Shown here: piece by piece, positions 38,473 to 47,160 of the stretch | How positions within the stretch are numbered: position 1 is the first letter of the stretch | Layout of the letters: each line of letters begins with the position of its first letter | NCBI RefSeq assembly: GCF_014926585.1 | Contig: NZ_CP045422.1 | Coordinates: 2,634,001 to 2,698,000, forward strand | DNA: 64,000 bases | Direction: 5' to 3' | Origin: Devosia beringensis | Lineage (GTDB): Bacteria > Pseudomonadota > Alphaproteobacteria > Rhizobiales > Devosiaceae | Notes under the pieces: generated by a model | What the model was told of the DNA's origin: nothing | Database searches by the model: none | The model's input: only the letters and a program-made list of their open reading frames with translations | Made by a program: the position numbers and the translations under genes

Positions 38473-39984
38473 ATGAAAACCCGCCTCACCCTTGCCCTTG
38501 TTGCGCTGCTGGCCGGCGGGATTGTCTTTGCCCGGGATGGCGTCGTGCGAAGCGATCTGAAGCCGGAGGATCTGGTGCGGGTGCAGCAGGTGACGGCGCC
38601 GACAACGGACTTCAGCAAGGCCGAGAATTTCGAGGGCAAGCCGGCGGGCAAGGGCACGACGAGTTTTGCGCCCAATGCCGACTCCTTCAGCCACTTCCTC
38701 GACAATCTGAGCTTTGAACAGGAAGAGCAGTTCAAGCTGGGCAATGCGCTGTTCCGCAAGATCTGGGTGAGTTCGCCCAGTTCGACCCAAGCGTCGGACG
38801 GGCTGGGGCCGCTGTTCAATGCGCGTGGCTGCCAGAGCTGCCACATCAAGGACGGGCGCGGCCATCCGCCCTTCGAGGGGCAGGGTGAGAATGTGTCGAT
38901 GTTCCTGCGCCTGTCGGTGCCGCCGGGGGCGGATGATCCGCGGCCGCGCATTGACGGGGTGACGGACGAAGAGGTGGGTGACCCCATCTATGGCGGCCAG
39001 CTGCAGGACTTTGCCGTGCCCGGCCTTGCGGCCGAGGGGCGGATGGTGATCGACTACAGCGACCTGCCGGTGACGCTGGGCGACGGTACGGTGGTGACGC
39101 TGCGGTCACCAGCCTATTCGGTTGCCGATCTCAATTACGGGCCGCTGGCGGATGACATCATGCTGTCGCCGCGGCTGGCCAATCCGATGAGCGGGCTGGG
39201 GCTGGTCGAGGCCATTCCGGCCGAAGACATCCTGGCCCATGCCGATCCTGAGGACAGCAATGGCGACGGCATTTCCGGGCGTGCCAACTGGACGATCGAA
39301 CCGGTCAGCCAGTCGGTGATGCTCGGCCGCTTCGGCTGGAAGGCCGGCAAGGCCAGCGTGCGCAGCCAGTCGGCCGCTGCCTTTGCCGGCGATATCGGCA
39401 TTGCCACGCCGCTCGTGGATGCGCCGCATGGCGACTGCACCACCAAACAGGCCGAATGCCTGGCCATGCCGACCGGCGTGCAGACGCGTCTGGGACCTTC
39501 CGAGGCGCCCGACCCAGTGCTCGACCTGGTGACCTTCTATGCGCAGACCCTAGGCGTGCCGGAGCGCCGCGATGTCGATGCGCCAGAAGTATTGCGCGGC
39601 AAGCAGGCGTTTTACGAGGCCGGTTGCGCCAGCTGCCACGTGCCCAAATTCGTCACCAGCCGGGACGCGGAGAATCCGGCCCACCGGTTCCAGCTGATCT
39701 GGCCCTATGGCGATTTCCTGCTGCATGACATGGGCGAGGGCCTGGCCGATCACCGGCCGGAGGGGCAGGCAGACGGCTATGAGTGGCGCACGGCGCCGCT
39801 CTGGGGGATCGGGCTGACAGAAACCGTTTCGGGGCACACATTTTTCCTGCATGATGGCCGCGCGCGCAATCTGACCGAAGCCATATTGTGGCATGGCGGA
39901 GAAGCCCAGGCGGCGCGCGACGACTTTGCCGGGATGTCGAAAGCCACCCGCGATGACCTGCTGAGCTTTCTGGGATCCCTTTGA
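38473..39984 (+). CDS. Di-heme oxidoreductase-like (DHOR) c-type cytochrome
   Basis: A 503-residue secreted protein with a short signal peptide (MKTRLTLALVALLAGGIVFA). Two c-type haem sites: CQSCH at 120-124 and CASCH at 385-389. A Ca-site-like loop DPEDSNGDGISGRAN lies between, and the C-terminus has HDGRARNLTEAILWHGGEA, as in the bacterial 'thiol oxidoreductase'/DHOR family related to MauG and di-haem peroxidases. Probably a periplasmic electron-transfer or oxidation partner of the neighbouring imelysins. It overlaps the second imelysin start by one base (TGATG). Confidence 0.9.
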   Translation: MKTRLTLALVALLAGGIVFARDGVVRSDLKPEDLVRVQQVTAPTTDFSKAENFEGKPAGKGTTSFAPNADSFSHFLDNLSFEQEEQFKLGNALFRKIWVSSPSSTQASDGLGPLFNARGCQSCHIKDGRGHPPFEGQGENVSMFLRLSVPPGADDPRPRIDGVTDEEVGDPIYGGQLQDFAVPGLAAEGRMVIDYSDLPVTLGDGTVVTLRSPAYSVADLNYGPLADDIMLSPRLANPMSGLGLVEAIPAEDILAHADPEDSNGDGISGRANWTIEPVSQSVMLGRFGWKAGKASVRSQSAAAFAGDIGIATPLVDAPHGDCTTKQAECLAMPTGVQTRLGPSEAPDPVLDLVTFYAQTLGVPERRDVDAPEVLRGKQAFYEAGCASCHVPKFVTSRDAENPAHRFQLIWPYGDFLLHDMGEGLADHRPEGQADGYEWRTAPLWGIGLTETVSGHTFFLHDGRARNLTEAILWHGGEAQAARDDFAGMSKATRDDLLSFLGSL

Positions 39985-41054
39985 TGCGCTTGATGATAAT
40001 TGCCGCGCTGATGCTCGCCTTTGCCGGGGCCGCATCGGCGCAGGAGACGACGCCCGGAGAAGTGCTGCACGCCGCCGTTGTCGATGTGATCCGCCCCAAT
40101 ATGCTGCGGCTTGACGCGGGCGCGCGCGGGCTCGACAGCGCCATGACCGCGCTCTGTGCCGTGCCGTCGCAGGATGGCGTGGCGATCGCAGCCCAGCAGT
40201 TCAAGCAGGTTGTAGGCGCCTATGGCAGGATCGACTTCCTGCGCATCGGGCCGCTGATGGAAGACAACCGGGCCGACCGTCTGCTGTTCTGGCCGGACCG
40301 GCGCGGTATCGGGCTCAAGCAGGTACAGGCGATCCTGGCCGAGGAAGATGCGACCGCGACCGACCTGGCCGGCCTGAGGGCCAAGAGTGTGGCCGTACAG
40401 GGACTGGGGGCGCTCGAATTCGTGCTGTTCGGCACCGGGGCAGAGAGCCTGACCGATGCGACAGGCGCGTTCCGCTGCGCCTATGGACAGGCGATTGCCG
40501 GCAATATTGCCGGCATGGCCAAGGAAATGGTGGCGGGGTGGTATGTGCCGGGTGGCATTGCCGACCATTTGCAGAGCCCGCAGCCGGACTATGCCGACTA
40601 TCGCTCGGAAACCGAAGCCATGGAGGCGCTGGTGGGGCTGGTGTCGCACGGCTTGGAAGGGTTGCGCGACAAGCATCTGCTGCCGTTCATGGCCAGCGAT
40701 GGCGGCCCCGCCAAGCCCAAGCTGGCAGCGTTCTGGCGCGCCGGCATGACAATGGCATTCGTGCGCGCCAATGTGGACGGCATGGCCGAGCTGGTCGCCC
40801 GTTCCGGGATGGCGCGGGCGGTGGGCGAGGCCAATCGGGGCCTCGACAACTCCATCCAGTTTGAATTCCGCAATGCGGTGCGGGCGCTCGACCTGGTGAC
40901 GCTGCCGGTCGAGGCGGCGGTGGCCGACGACAAACAGGCGGCGGCGCTCAGTTATCTGGTGCTGGTGACCGGTTCGTTGCAGGCGATGGTCGGCGAGCAA
41001 TTGCCAACGGCGCTCGGCCTCAGCGTCGGATTTTCCTCGCTGGACGGAGATTAG
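39984..41054 (+). CDS. Second imelysin-family protein
   Basis: 356 residues from the ATG at 39984, coupled to the DHOR stop (TGATG). A signal peptide MRLMIIAALMLAFAGAASA is followed by QETTPGEVLH. Shorter and divergent from the first imelysin (ARGLDSAMTALC, FKQVVGAYGRIDFLRIGPL, VQGLGALEFVLFG, SYLVLVTGSLQAMVGEQLP); the first copy's GxHxxE site is replaced by GLGALEF, so metal binding may be lost or altered. Probably periplasmic. It is one base from the DUF1513 gene, so all three downstream genes form a tight unit. Confidence 0.85.
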   Translation: MRLMIIAALMLAFAGAASAQETTPGEVLHAAVVDVIRPNMLRLDAGARGLDSAMTALCAVPSQDGVAIAAQQFKQVVGAYGRIDFLRIGPLMEDNRADRLLFWPDRRGIGLKQVQAILAEEDATATDLAGLRAKSVAVQGLGALEFVLFGTGAESLTDATGAFRCAYGQAIAGNIAGMAKEMVAGWYVPGGIADHLQSPQPDYADYRSETEAMEALVGLVSHGLEGLRDKHLLPFMASDGGPAKPKLAAFWRAGMTMAFVRANVDGMAELVARSGMARAVGEANRGLDNSIQFEFRNAVRALDLVTLPVEAAVADDKQAAALSYLVLVTGSLQAMVGEQLPTALGLSVGFSSLDGD

Positions 41055-41055
41055 C

Positions 41056-42147
41056 ATGTGGCAGCGCCGGGCGTTTCTGAAGGCGGCGGGGGCGGGCTTT
41101 GCCGCGAGCCTGCTGCCGCGTCAGGCGCTAGCGCTGGAGCAGACCGAACTGGTGTTTGCCAGCGCGGTGCAGACCGCCAGCGGGAACTATGGCGCCGTGC
41201 TGCTGGGCGAGGCGGGCGAGCTGATCGCCAGCATTGACCTGCCCGATCGCGGTCATGACATCACGCTGAGCCGCGAGGCCGGGCGCGGCGTGGTGTTCGC
41301 CCGCCAGCCGGGGACCTTTGCCGTGGTCTTCGACCCCAGCGGCAGGGAAGCGCCGGTGACGCTGACCAGCGTGGCGGGGCGGCACTTTTTCGGCCATGGC
41401 GTGTTCTCTCCGGACGGCAAGCTGCTCTACGCCACCGAGAGCGATTTTGAAGCCGCGCAGGGCGTGGTGGGGATATATGACGCCGGTGACGGCTATCGCC
41501 GGATCGGCGAATTTCCCACTTATGGCACCGGTCCGCATGAAATGTTGCTGATGCCCGATGGGGTCACGCTGGTGGTGGCCAATGGCGGGATCGAGACGCA
41601 TCCCGATTATGGCCGGACCGAATTGAATCTCGAGACCATGGACCCTTCGGTGGTGTTCATCGACCGCCGCGACGGTGGCCTCGTGGGGCAGTTGCGGCTC
41701 GATTCCGGGCTGCACCAGCTATCGATCCGCCACATGGCGACTGATGGATGTGGCCGGGTCTGGTTCGGCTGCCAATATCGCGGCGCGCCCAGCGAGAGCC
41801 CGCAACTGGTGGGCTATGCCAGCATGGATGGCGACATCAGGCTGATCGAGTTGCCGCCCGGCACGCTGGCCGACCTGCGCAATTATGTCGGTTCGGTTGC
41901 CGCCTCGGCCGACGGGGCGACCATCGCGGTGTCCTCGCCTGAGGGCGACCTGCTGGTGGCGATCGACGTCGAGGGACGCCGACCGGTGCTGGCGCAGACG
42001 CTGCGCAATGGCTGTGGCCTGGCGCCGGACGGCACGGGATTTGTTGCCAGCAGCGGGCTGGGCGAACTGATCGGCATGGCCGGCGCGGCGCGGGAAACCA
42101 AGCGCTTCGACTTCCAGTTCGATAACCACCTGCTGCGGGTGGGGTAG
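41056..42147 (+). CDS. DUF1513 Tat-exported beta-propeller-like protein
   Basis: 363 residues, starting with a twin-arginine signal (MWQRRAFLKAAGAGFAASLL) cut near ALA-LEQ. The mature part is a beta-propeller-like repeat protein (HFFGHGVFSPDGKLLYATESD, GPHEMLLMPDGVTLVVANGGIETHPDYGR). DUF1513 proteins are consistently the last gene of imelysin/DHOR operons. Tat export suggests folding with a cofactor or partner in the cytoplasm. Biochemical function not established to my knowledge. Confidence 0.88.
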   Translation: MWQRRAFLKAAGAGFAASLLPRQALALEQTELVFASAVQTASGNYGAVLLGEAGELIASIDLPDRGHDITLSREAGRGVVFARQPGTFAVVFDPSGREAPVTLTSVAGRHFFGHGVFSPDGKLLYATESDFEAAQGVVGIYDAGDGYRRIGEFPTYGTGPHEMLLMPDGVTLVVANGGIETHPDYGRTELNLETMDPSVVFIDRRDGGLVGQLRLDSGLHQLSIRHMATDGCGRVWFGCQYRGAPSESPQLVGYASMDGDIRLIELPPGTLADLRNYVGSVAASADGATIAVSSPEGDLLVAIDVEGRRPVLAQTLRNGCGLAPDGTGFVASSGLGELIGMAGAARETKRFDFQFDNHLLRVG

Positions 42148-42148
42148 C

Positions 42149-43057
42149 TTATCCTGCAACCCTGAGCTCGCGCCTGTCGGCATCAAGCGTCGTGGGTCGT
42201 CCCATCAGGATGCTTCTGGCGCCGGGGCCGTGACCGAGCGGGAGACCGCCCAGCAGCGGAATGCCGAGCGGCTGCAGATGCTCCCGCAACAGGTCGGTTA
42301 TGGTCAGCGTGCCGCTCGGCTTGAAGTCGGTGAACTGCCCTATGGCAATGGCGGCGACACCATCAAGATGACCACCCTTGCGCAGCATGGTCAGTTGCCG
42401 GTCGACCTGCCCGATGAACATATTAACCGCTTCGAGCAGCAGGATGCAGCCATCCAGCGGGGGCAGGGCCCAGCCTGCCGCGGTGGCGATCATGTCAAGA
42501 TTGCCGCCTAACAGAGCACCCTGGGCGGTGCCGCCTGTGGTGAGGCTGGCGGTTGGCTCTTCCGGCTGGGGCGTCAAGACAGTGGCCGGACTGCCCATCA
42601 GGATCGCCTTGAGCGGCGCAATATCGGCCTGCCTCTCCCAGTCCCGCTCATCGCCCTGAAACGCACCATGCACGGCCCCGCCAACGCCGTGCTTCCAGAG
42701 CGCCAGTTGCAGGATGGTGATGTCACTGAAGCCCACCACGAATTTGGGGTCGTTGCGGGCGGCGGCAAAATCGAGCGCGTCGGCAATGCGGTAGGATCCC
42801 TTGCCGCCGCGCGTGGCGAATATCGCCCTTACCTGCGGATCACGCAGTGCCGCGTTGACATCGTAAAGGCGCTGTTCGTCAGTGCCGGCCAGATAGTTCA
42901 ACCGCTCAAAGGCATGTTCGCCAAAATCGACCTCCAGCCCCCAGTGCCGGAGAGCCTCGGCGGTTTCTTCGATATCTGACCGCTGACAGGGACTGGCTGG
43001 AGAGACGAAGCGGATCTTGTCGCCGGGCTGCAGCGGTCGCGGGAAAACAGCATTCAT
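42149..43057 (-). CDS. LD-carboxypeptidase (peptidase S66, LdcA/MccF family)
   Basis: A 302-residue cytoplasmic enzyme with no signal peptide. The S66 triad is visible: Ser in VGFSDITILQL, Glu in CILLLEAVNMF and His in GLPLGHGPGARS; the oxyanion region is ATRGGKGSYRI. It would cleave the L-Lys/Dap-D-Ala bond of muropeptide tetrapeptides in murein recycling, or, like MccF, inactivate microcin-type peptides. The gene is convergent with the iron operon (one base between stop codons), so no shared function is implied. Confidence 0.9.
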   Translation of the reverse strand: MNAVFPRPLQPGDKIRFVSPASPCQRSDIEETAEALRHWGLEVDFGEHAFERLNYLAGTDEQRLYDVNAALRDPQVRAIFATRGGKGSYRIADALDFAAARNDPKFVVGFSDITILQLALWKHGVGGAVHGAFQGDERDWERQADIAPLKAILMGSPATVLTPQPEEPTASLTTGGTAQGALLGGNLDMIATAAGWALPPLDGCILLLEAVNMFIGQVDRQLTMLRKGGHLDGVAAIAIGQFTDFKPSGTLTITDLLREHLQPLGIPLLGGLPLGHGPGARSILMGRPTTLDADRRELRVAG

Positions 43058-43200
43058 GAAATGGCCTCGCAGGACTCAAGGATAGAAGGCCAGGAAAACC
43101 TGACTATGTCGACGCCAGCGAAACACTGATTTGTGCACGGTTTTGCCAGCGTGGCCCGCCCTGCAAGCAGCACAGATGGCATGTTTGATCGCGGAGGCGC

Positions 43201-44217
43201 TCAGCTTGGCGCCGGGCCGGTGCTTTCGCGCAGAACCAGTTCGACTGGCCAGACCTCGTGGATGTCGGCCACGGGCTTGCCGGCCTGGATCTGCAGGATC
43301 AACTCGGCAATGCGAATGCCGGCCAGGCTGATCGAGGAGCGGGTGGTCGACATGGAGGGGTACATGTTGTCGGCGTTGAGATAGGGGAAGACGTCGTCAT
43401 GGGCGATCATGGACACGTCCTGGCCCAAGGTCAGCCCGGCCTGGCGAATGGCCCGGAAGACGCCGAGCGCGGTCATCATCGAGCCGGCGAGGAAGGCCGT
43501 CGGCGGGGTGTCCAGCTCGAGCATGTCATGGGCGGTGCGGAAGGCGATTTCGTCGCTGAAGGCGGCATTGCTCAGCAGTGCCGGATCGCAGGGCACGCCG
43601 CGGGCCGCGAGCGCCTTGCGGTAGCCGCTCTCGCGGTGCACGGCAAAGGTGCGATCCTTGAAGCCGTTGAACAAAGCGATGCGGCGATGGCCGAGATCGA
43701 GCAGGTGGCTGGTGGCGCGCTCGATGGCGCCGGCATTGTCGATATCGAGCCAGGCATGGGGCGCGCCGATTTCGGTGCGGCCATGCAGAACGAATGGAAT
43801 ATTAAGCTCCATCAGCAGTTTGGCTCGCTCGTCATGCAGGGTGGGCGAATGCAGGATGATGGCATCGACCTTCTGGCTGGCGGCCAGACGGCGATAGGCG
43901 GCGACTTCTTCGTGATAGGTCTGGACCGTGGTGACGATGATGTCGATTTCCTCTTCGGCCAGGCGCCCGCCGACGCCGCTGAGGAACTCGCTGGTATGGG
44001 GGCCGAATTCGGAGGAGCCGCGCAGCACCATGCCGATGGCGCCGGCGCGGCCGGTGGCCAGGCGCAGCGCATTGGCATTGGGGCGATAGCCGAGCCGTGT
44101 CGCGGTCTCGGCGACGCGCAGCCGCGTGGCCTCGTTGACCTCTGGATAGCCATTGAGGGCGCGGCTGACGGTGGTCTGCGACAGGCCGAGATGCTCGGCC
44201 AGATCCTTTAGTCTCAT
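43201..44217 (-). CDS. LacI-family regulator of the disaccharide operons (AglR/ThuR-like)
   Basis: 338 residues from the ATG at 44217; an Arg/Pro-rich in-frame extension upstream is not coding-like. The N-terminal LacI helix-turn-helix is MRLKDLAEHLGLSQTTVSRALNGYPEV, with hinge YRPNANALRLATGR. The C-terminal effector domain is a periplasmic-binding-protein type I fold (VDAIILHSPTLHD, FVLHGRTEIGAPHAWLDIDN). Divergent from the agl-type operon. Two CAAAGCG-containing sites lie upstream of aglE, one also close to this gene's start, so autoregulation is likely. No second LacI gene accompanies the thu operon. Confidence 0.9.
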   Translation of the reverse strand: MRLKDLAEHLGLSQTTVSRALNGYPEVNEATRLRVAETATRLGYRPNANALRLATGRAGAIGMVLRGSSEFGPHTSEFLSGVGGRLAEEEIDIIVTTVQTYHEEVAAYRRLAASQKVDAIILHSPTLHDERAKLLMELNIPFVLHGRTEIGAPHAWLDIDNAGAIERATSHLLDLGHRRIALFNGFKDRTFAVHRESGYRKALAARGVPCDPALLSNAAFSDEIAFRTAHDMLELDTPPTAFLAGSMMTALGVFRAIRQAGLTLGQDVSMIAHDDVFPYLNADNMYPSMSTTRSSISLAGIRIAELILQIQAGKPVADIHEVWPVELVLRESTGPAPS

Positions 44218-44342
44218 AAGCGTGCGTGGCCCCTTCCGCGTCCGCTGGCAGGCCGGTGCCTTGGCTGGCACCTGGTCCGTTCGGCCGGCATGGGGGCAGC
44301 GGGTCGGCATCGAGCCGGTCCGCATCTTCCTCCATGCGCATT

Positions 44343-44354
44343 CAAAGCGATTTC
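44343..44354 (+). promoter_or_regulatory. Upstream LacI-type operator A (agl)
   Basis: CAAAGCGATTTC, matching the main operator at 10 of 12 positions and followed by AAATT. The same 17-base block, with one difference, is found at 49604 before the thu operon. Confidence 0.55.
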
Positions 44355-44558
44355 AAATTGCGACGCAAGGCCCGGTTTTCATGGGGTGGTTTTGCCGTGA
44401 TCGCAGCGGGCTGGCGGTCACTCCTGGGTGAGCCAGTTTGTCTCAGGCAGCCGTAACCTGCTGTGCGGTTAAGGTTATATCGATTGAAGCCCCTGATATC
44501 CCGTGATGGCGATAGAGCCGTGCTTGACAGGCCATGGCCACTCTGGTTGGTTTCGGCC

Positions 44559-44570
44559 CAAAGCGCTTTG
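44559..44570 (+). promoter_or_regulatory. Main LacI-type operator B (agl)
   Basis: The perfect palindrome CAAAGCGCTTTG, 35 bases after the start of a TTGACA, thus near the expected transcription start. It fits the LacI/CcpA-type consensus with a central CG. Confidence 0.75.
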
Positions 44571-44690
44571 ACCTGATGCCGGAGACGGCAGTGCAGCTGG
44601 CGCTTGGCGGGAGGACAGGCCCTTCATGCCGGCGCAAGCGCAGGCAGAATGGCGTGATCTCTCTTTTTCGGCTTACCGGGAGGATATCTT

Positions 44691-46055
44691 ATGAAGCTCA
44701 CCATGATGACAACGGCAATGCTGCTGGGCATTTCGTTGACGGCGACCAATGTGCAGGCGCAGGAACTGATGTTCCCCAAGGGCGAAGGCGCCTTCAGCTG
44801 GGCAGCGCTCGAAGAATTTGCCGCCGCCCATAGCGATCTGGCGGGCCAGACCCTGACCATTTGGGGTCCATGGCGCGAAGGCGGCGACCAGGAAATGTTT
44901 GAAAGCGTGCTGGCCTATTTCGAGGATGCCACCGGCGCAACGGTGAACTACGCCTCCTCGGAAAACTACGAGCAGCAGGCACAGATCGATGCTGCCGCCG
45001 GCTCGTCGGCCAATATCACCATCCTGCCGCAGCCAGGCCTGCTGGCCGACATGGCCTCCAAGGGCTATCTCGTGCCGCTGTCGGACGAGGTCAAGGCGGC
45101 CGTTGAATCCGGCAATGCTGCCGGTTCGTCCTTCGTCTCGCTGGGCACCTATGCCAATGCGAGCGGCGAAGAGGCCTTCTATGCCGTGCCCTACAAGTCG
45201 GACCTGAAGTCGCTGGTGTGGTACTCGCCGGACAATTTCGCCGATGCCGGCTATGAAGTGCCGCAGAGCTATGAAGAGCTCAAGACGCTCACCGAGACCA
45301 TGGTTGCCGATGGCGTGACGCCATGGTGCATCGGCCTGGGTTCGGGCGGCGCGACCGGCTGGCCGGCGACCGACTGGATCGAAGACATCATGCTGCGCAT
45401 CAATACGCCGGAAGATTATGATGCCTGGGTCAGCAATGAACTCAAGTTCAACGATCCAAAGGTCGTGGCTGCGCTCGAGGAATTCGGCTGGTTCGCCAAG
45501 GATGATGCCAAGGTTGCCGGTGGCGTCGCTGCCGTGGGCACCACGGACTTCCGCGAAAGCCCGCTCGGTCTCTTTGCCGTGCCGCCAGCCTGCTACATGC
45601 ACCACCAGGCCTCGTTCATTCCGTCCTTCTTCCCTGAAGGCACCGAACTGGGCACCGATGCGGACTTCTTCTACTTCCCCGCTTCGACCGAACGCGATCT
45701 GGGCCAGCCCGTGCTCGGCGCCGGTACTCTTGCCGTAGTCACCAAGGATTCCCCTGCTGCCCAGGCCTTCATCGACTTCCTGATGAACCCGATCTCCAAC
45801 GAGATCTGGATGGCTCAGTCCGGCTTCCTGTCGACGCTGCTGGCTGCCAATGTCGAGACCTATGCCAATGACACCCTCAAGGGTGAAGGCCAGATCCTGC
45901 TCGACGCGACCACGTTCCGCTTCGACGGGTCCGATCTGATGCCAGGCGCCATCGGCGCCGGCAGCTTCTGGACCGGCATGGTGGACTTTGTCGGCGGCAA
46001 GTCTGCACAGCAGGTTGGCGACGAAATCCAGGCAAGCTGGGACGCCATCAACTAA
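44691..46055 (+). CDS. aglE: Alpha-glucoside ABC transporter binding protein (AglE type)
   Basis: 454 residues; GGGAGGA ribosome site. Signal peptide of about 23 residues (ISLTATNVQA, then QELMFPKGEGAFSWAALEEF). The mature sequence LAGQTLTIWGPWREGGDQEMFESVLAYFEDATG and ITILPQPGLLADMASKGYL resemble AglE of Sinorhizobium, which binds sucrose, trehalose and maltose. First gene of a four-gene importer operon (binding protein, two permeases, ATPase). The alpha-glucosidase gene aglA, found between aglG and aglK in Sinorhizobium, is absent here. Confidence 0.9.
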   Translation: MKLTMMTTAMLLGISLTATNVQAQELMFPKGEGAFSWAALEEFAAAHSDLAGQTLTIWGPWREGGDQEMFESVLAYFEDATGATVNYASSENYEQQAQIDAAAGSSANITILPQPGLLADMASKGYLVPLSDEVKAAVESGNAAGSSFVSLGTYANASGEEAFYAVPYKSDLKSLVWYSPDNFADAGYEVPQSYEELKTLTETMVADGVTPWCIGLGSGGATGWPATDWIEDIMLRINTPEDYDAWVSNELKFNDPKVVAALEEFGWFAKDDAKVAGGVAAVGTTDFRESPLGLFAVPPACYMHHQASFIPSFFPEGTELGTDADFFYFPASTERDLGQPVLGAGTLAVVTKDSPAAQAFIDFLMNPISNEIWMAQSGFLSTLLAANVETYANDTLKGEGQILLDATTFRFDGSDLMPGAIGAGSFWTGMVDFVGGKSAQQVGDEIQASWDAIN

Positions 46056-46080
46056 GACGGCTATAAGAAGAATCATCGAG

Positions 46081-46098
46081 ACCGGCGCACGCGCCGGT
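46081..46098 (+). terminator. Hairpin after aglE
   Basis: ACCGGCGC and GCGCCGGT form a perfect eight-base stem with a two-base spacer, 26 bases after the aglE stop, followed by TTCG. A likely stabiliser or partial terminator. Confidence 0.65.
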
Positions 46099-46140
46099 TT
46101 CGTCCTATAAAAAGACGTCTGGATACGGGAGGAGCGGCAA

Positions 46141-47160
46141 TTGGGCGATATTGTGCAGCAATTGTTTGGCGCCGTCATCGCCATTGCCGTGGCGCTCGCC
46201 GCCTGTGTTGCCTATTTCTGGGGCAGCAACTGGCTGCTCGACCGCTTCCTCAATTCCGACAATGTGACGGGGGAAGCCGTTACCCGGCGTGACAGTCTGC
46301 GCGACCGGATCCGCCCGTGGCTGTTCCTGTTGCCGGCGCTGCTGTTCCTGTCGGTCTACCTGATCTATCCCGTGTTCGAGACGCTGCGCCTCAGCCTGCT
46401 CGACAAGTCCGGCCGCAATTTCGTGGGCTTTGCCAATTACGCCTGGGCGCTGTCGGACAGCAATTTCCAGCGCTCGATCCTCAACAACATCATGTGGCTG
46501 ATCGTGGTGCCGTCGCTGGCGACCGCCTTCGGACTGGTGATCGCCGTTTTGGCGGACCGGCTGTGGTGGGGCAATATCGCCAAGTCGCTGGTGTTCATGC
46601 CGATGGCGATCTCGTTTGTCGGCGCCTCGGTGATCTGGCGCTTCGTCTATGACTATCGCGGCGAGGGTGACGTGCAGATCGGCCTGCTCAACGCCATCGT
46701 CACCGGCTTCGGCCTGCCGCCGCAGGCCTGGATCACCATTCCGTTCTGGAATTCGCTGTTCCTGATGATCATCCTGGTCTGGATCCAGACCGGCTTTGCC
46801 ATGGTGATCCTGTCGGCGGCGCTGCGCGGCATTCCCGAGGAAACGCTCGAGGCCGCCCGCATCGACGGCGCCAGCGATATCCGCATCTTCTTCGACATCA
46901 TGATCCCGCAGATCATGGGGACGATCGTGGTGGTATGGACCACCATCACCATCGTGGTGCTCAAGGTGTTCGACATCATCTTTGCCATGACCAATGGGCA
47001 ATGGGACACCGAAGTGCTGGCCAATTTCATGTTCAAGTGGATGTTCGTCAACTTCGACTATGGCCGCGGCTCGGCCATTGCCGTGGTGATCATGCTGGCC
47101 GTGCTGCCGATCATGATCTGGAATATCCGTCGCGCCAATGCAGAGCAGGGGACACGCTAA
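46141..47160 (+). CDS. aglF: Alpha-glucoside ABC transporter permease (AglF type)
   Basis: 339 residues from a TTG start with a strong GGGAGGAGC upstream. An N-terminal helix (IVQQLFGAVIAIAVALAACVAYFW) precedes the usual six MalF-type helices; this extra leader helix is also seen in rhizobial AglF. EAA loop LEAARIDGASDIRIFFDIMIP. Its stop overlaps the next start by one base (TAATG). Confidence 0.9.
   Translation: MGDIVQQLFGAVIAIAVALAACVAYFWGSNWLLDRFLNSDNVTGEAVTRRDSLRDRIRPWLFLLPALLFLSVYLIYPVFETLRLSLLDKSGRNFVGFANYAWALSDSNFQRSILNNIMWLIVVPSLATAFGLVIAVLADRLWWGNIAKSLVFMPMAISFVGASVIWRFVYDYRGEGDVQIGLLNAIVTGFGLPPQAWITIPFWNSLFLMIILVWIQTGFAMVILSAALRGIPEETLEAARIDGASDIRIFFDIMIPQIMGTIVVVWTTITIVVLKVFDIIFAMTNGQWDTEVLANFMFKWMFVNFDYGRGSAIAVVIMLAVLPIMIWNIRRANAEQGTR

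Larger units (their letters stand above)
44218..44690. other. 473-base divergent control region, lacI-type / aglE
   Basis: No gene is seen. It contains operator-like site A (44343-44354), a TTGACA at 44524-44529, the perfect palindrome CAAAGCGCTTTG (44559-44570) and the aglE ribosome site GGGAGGA. The -10 element is not obvious. Confidence 0.7.
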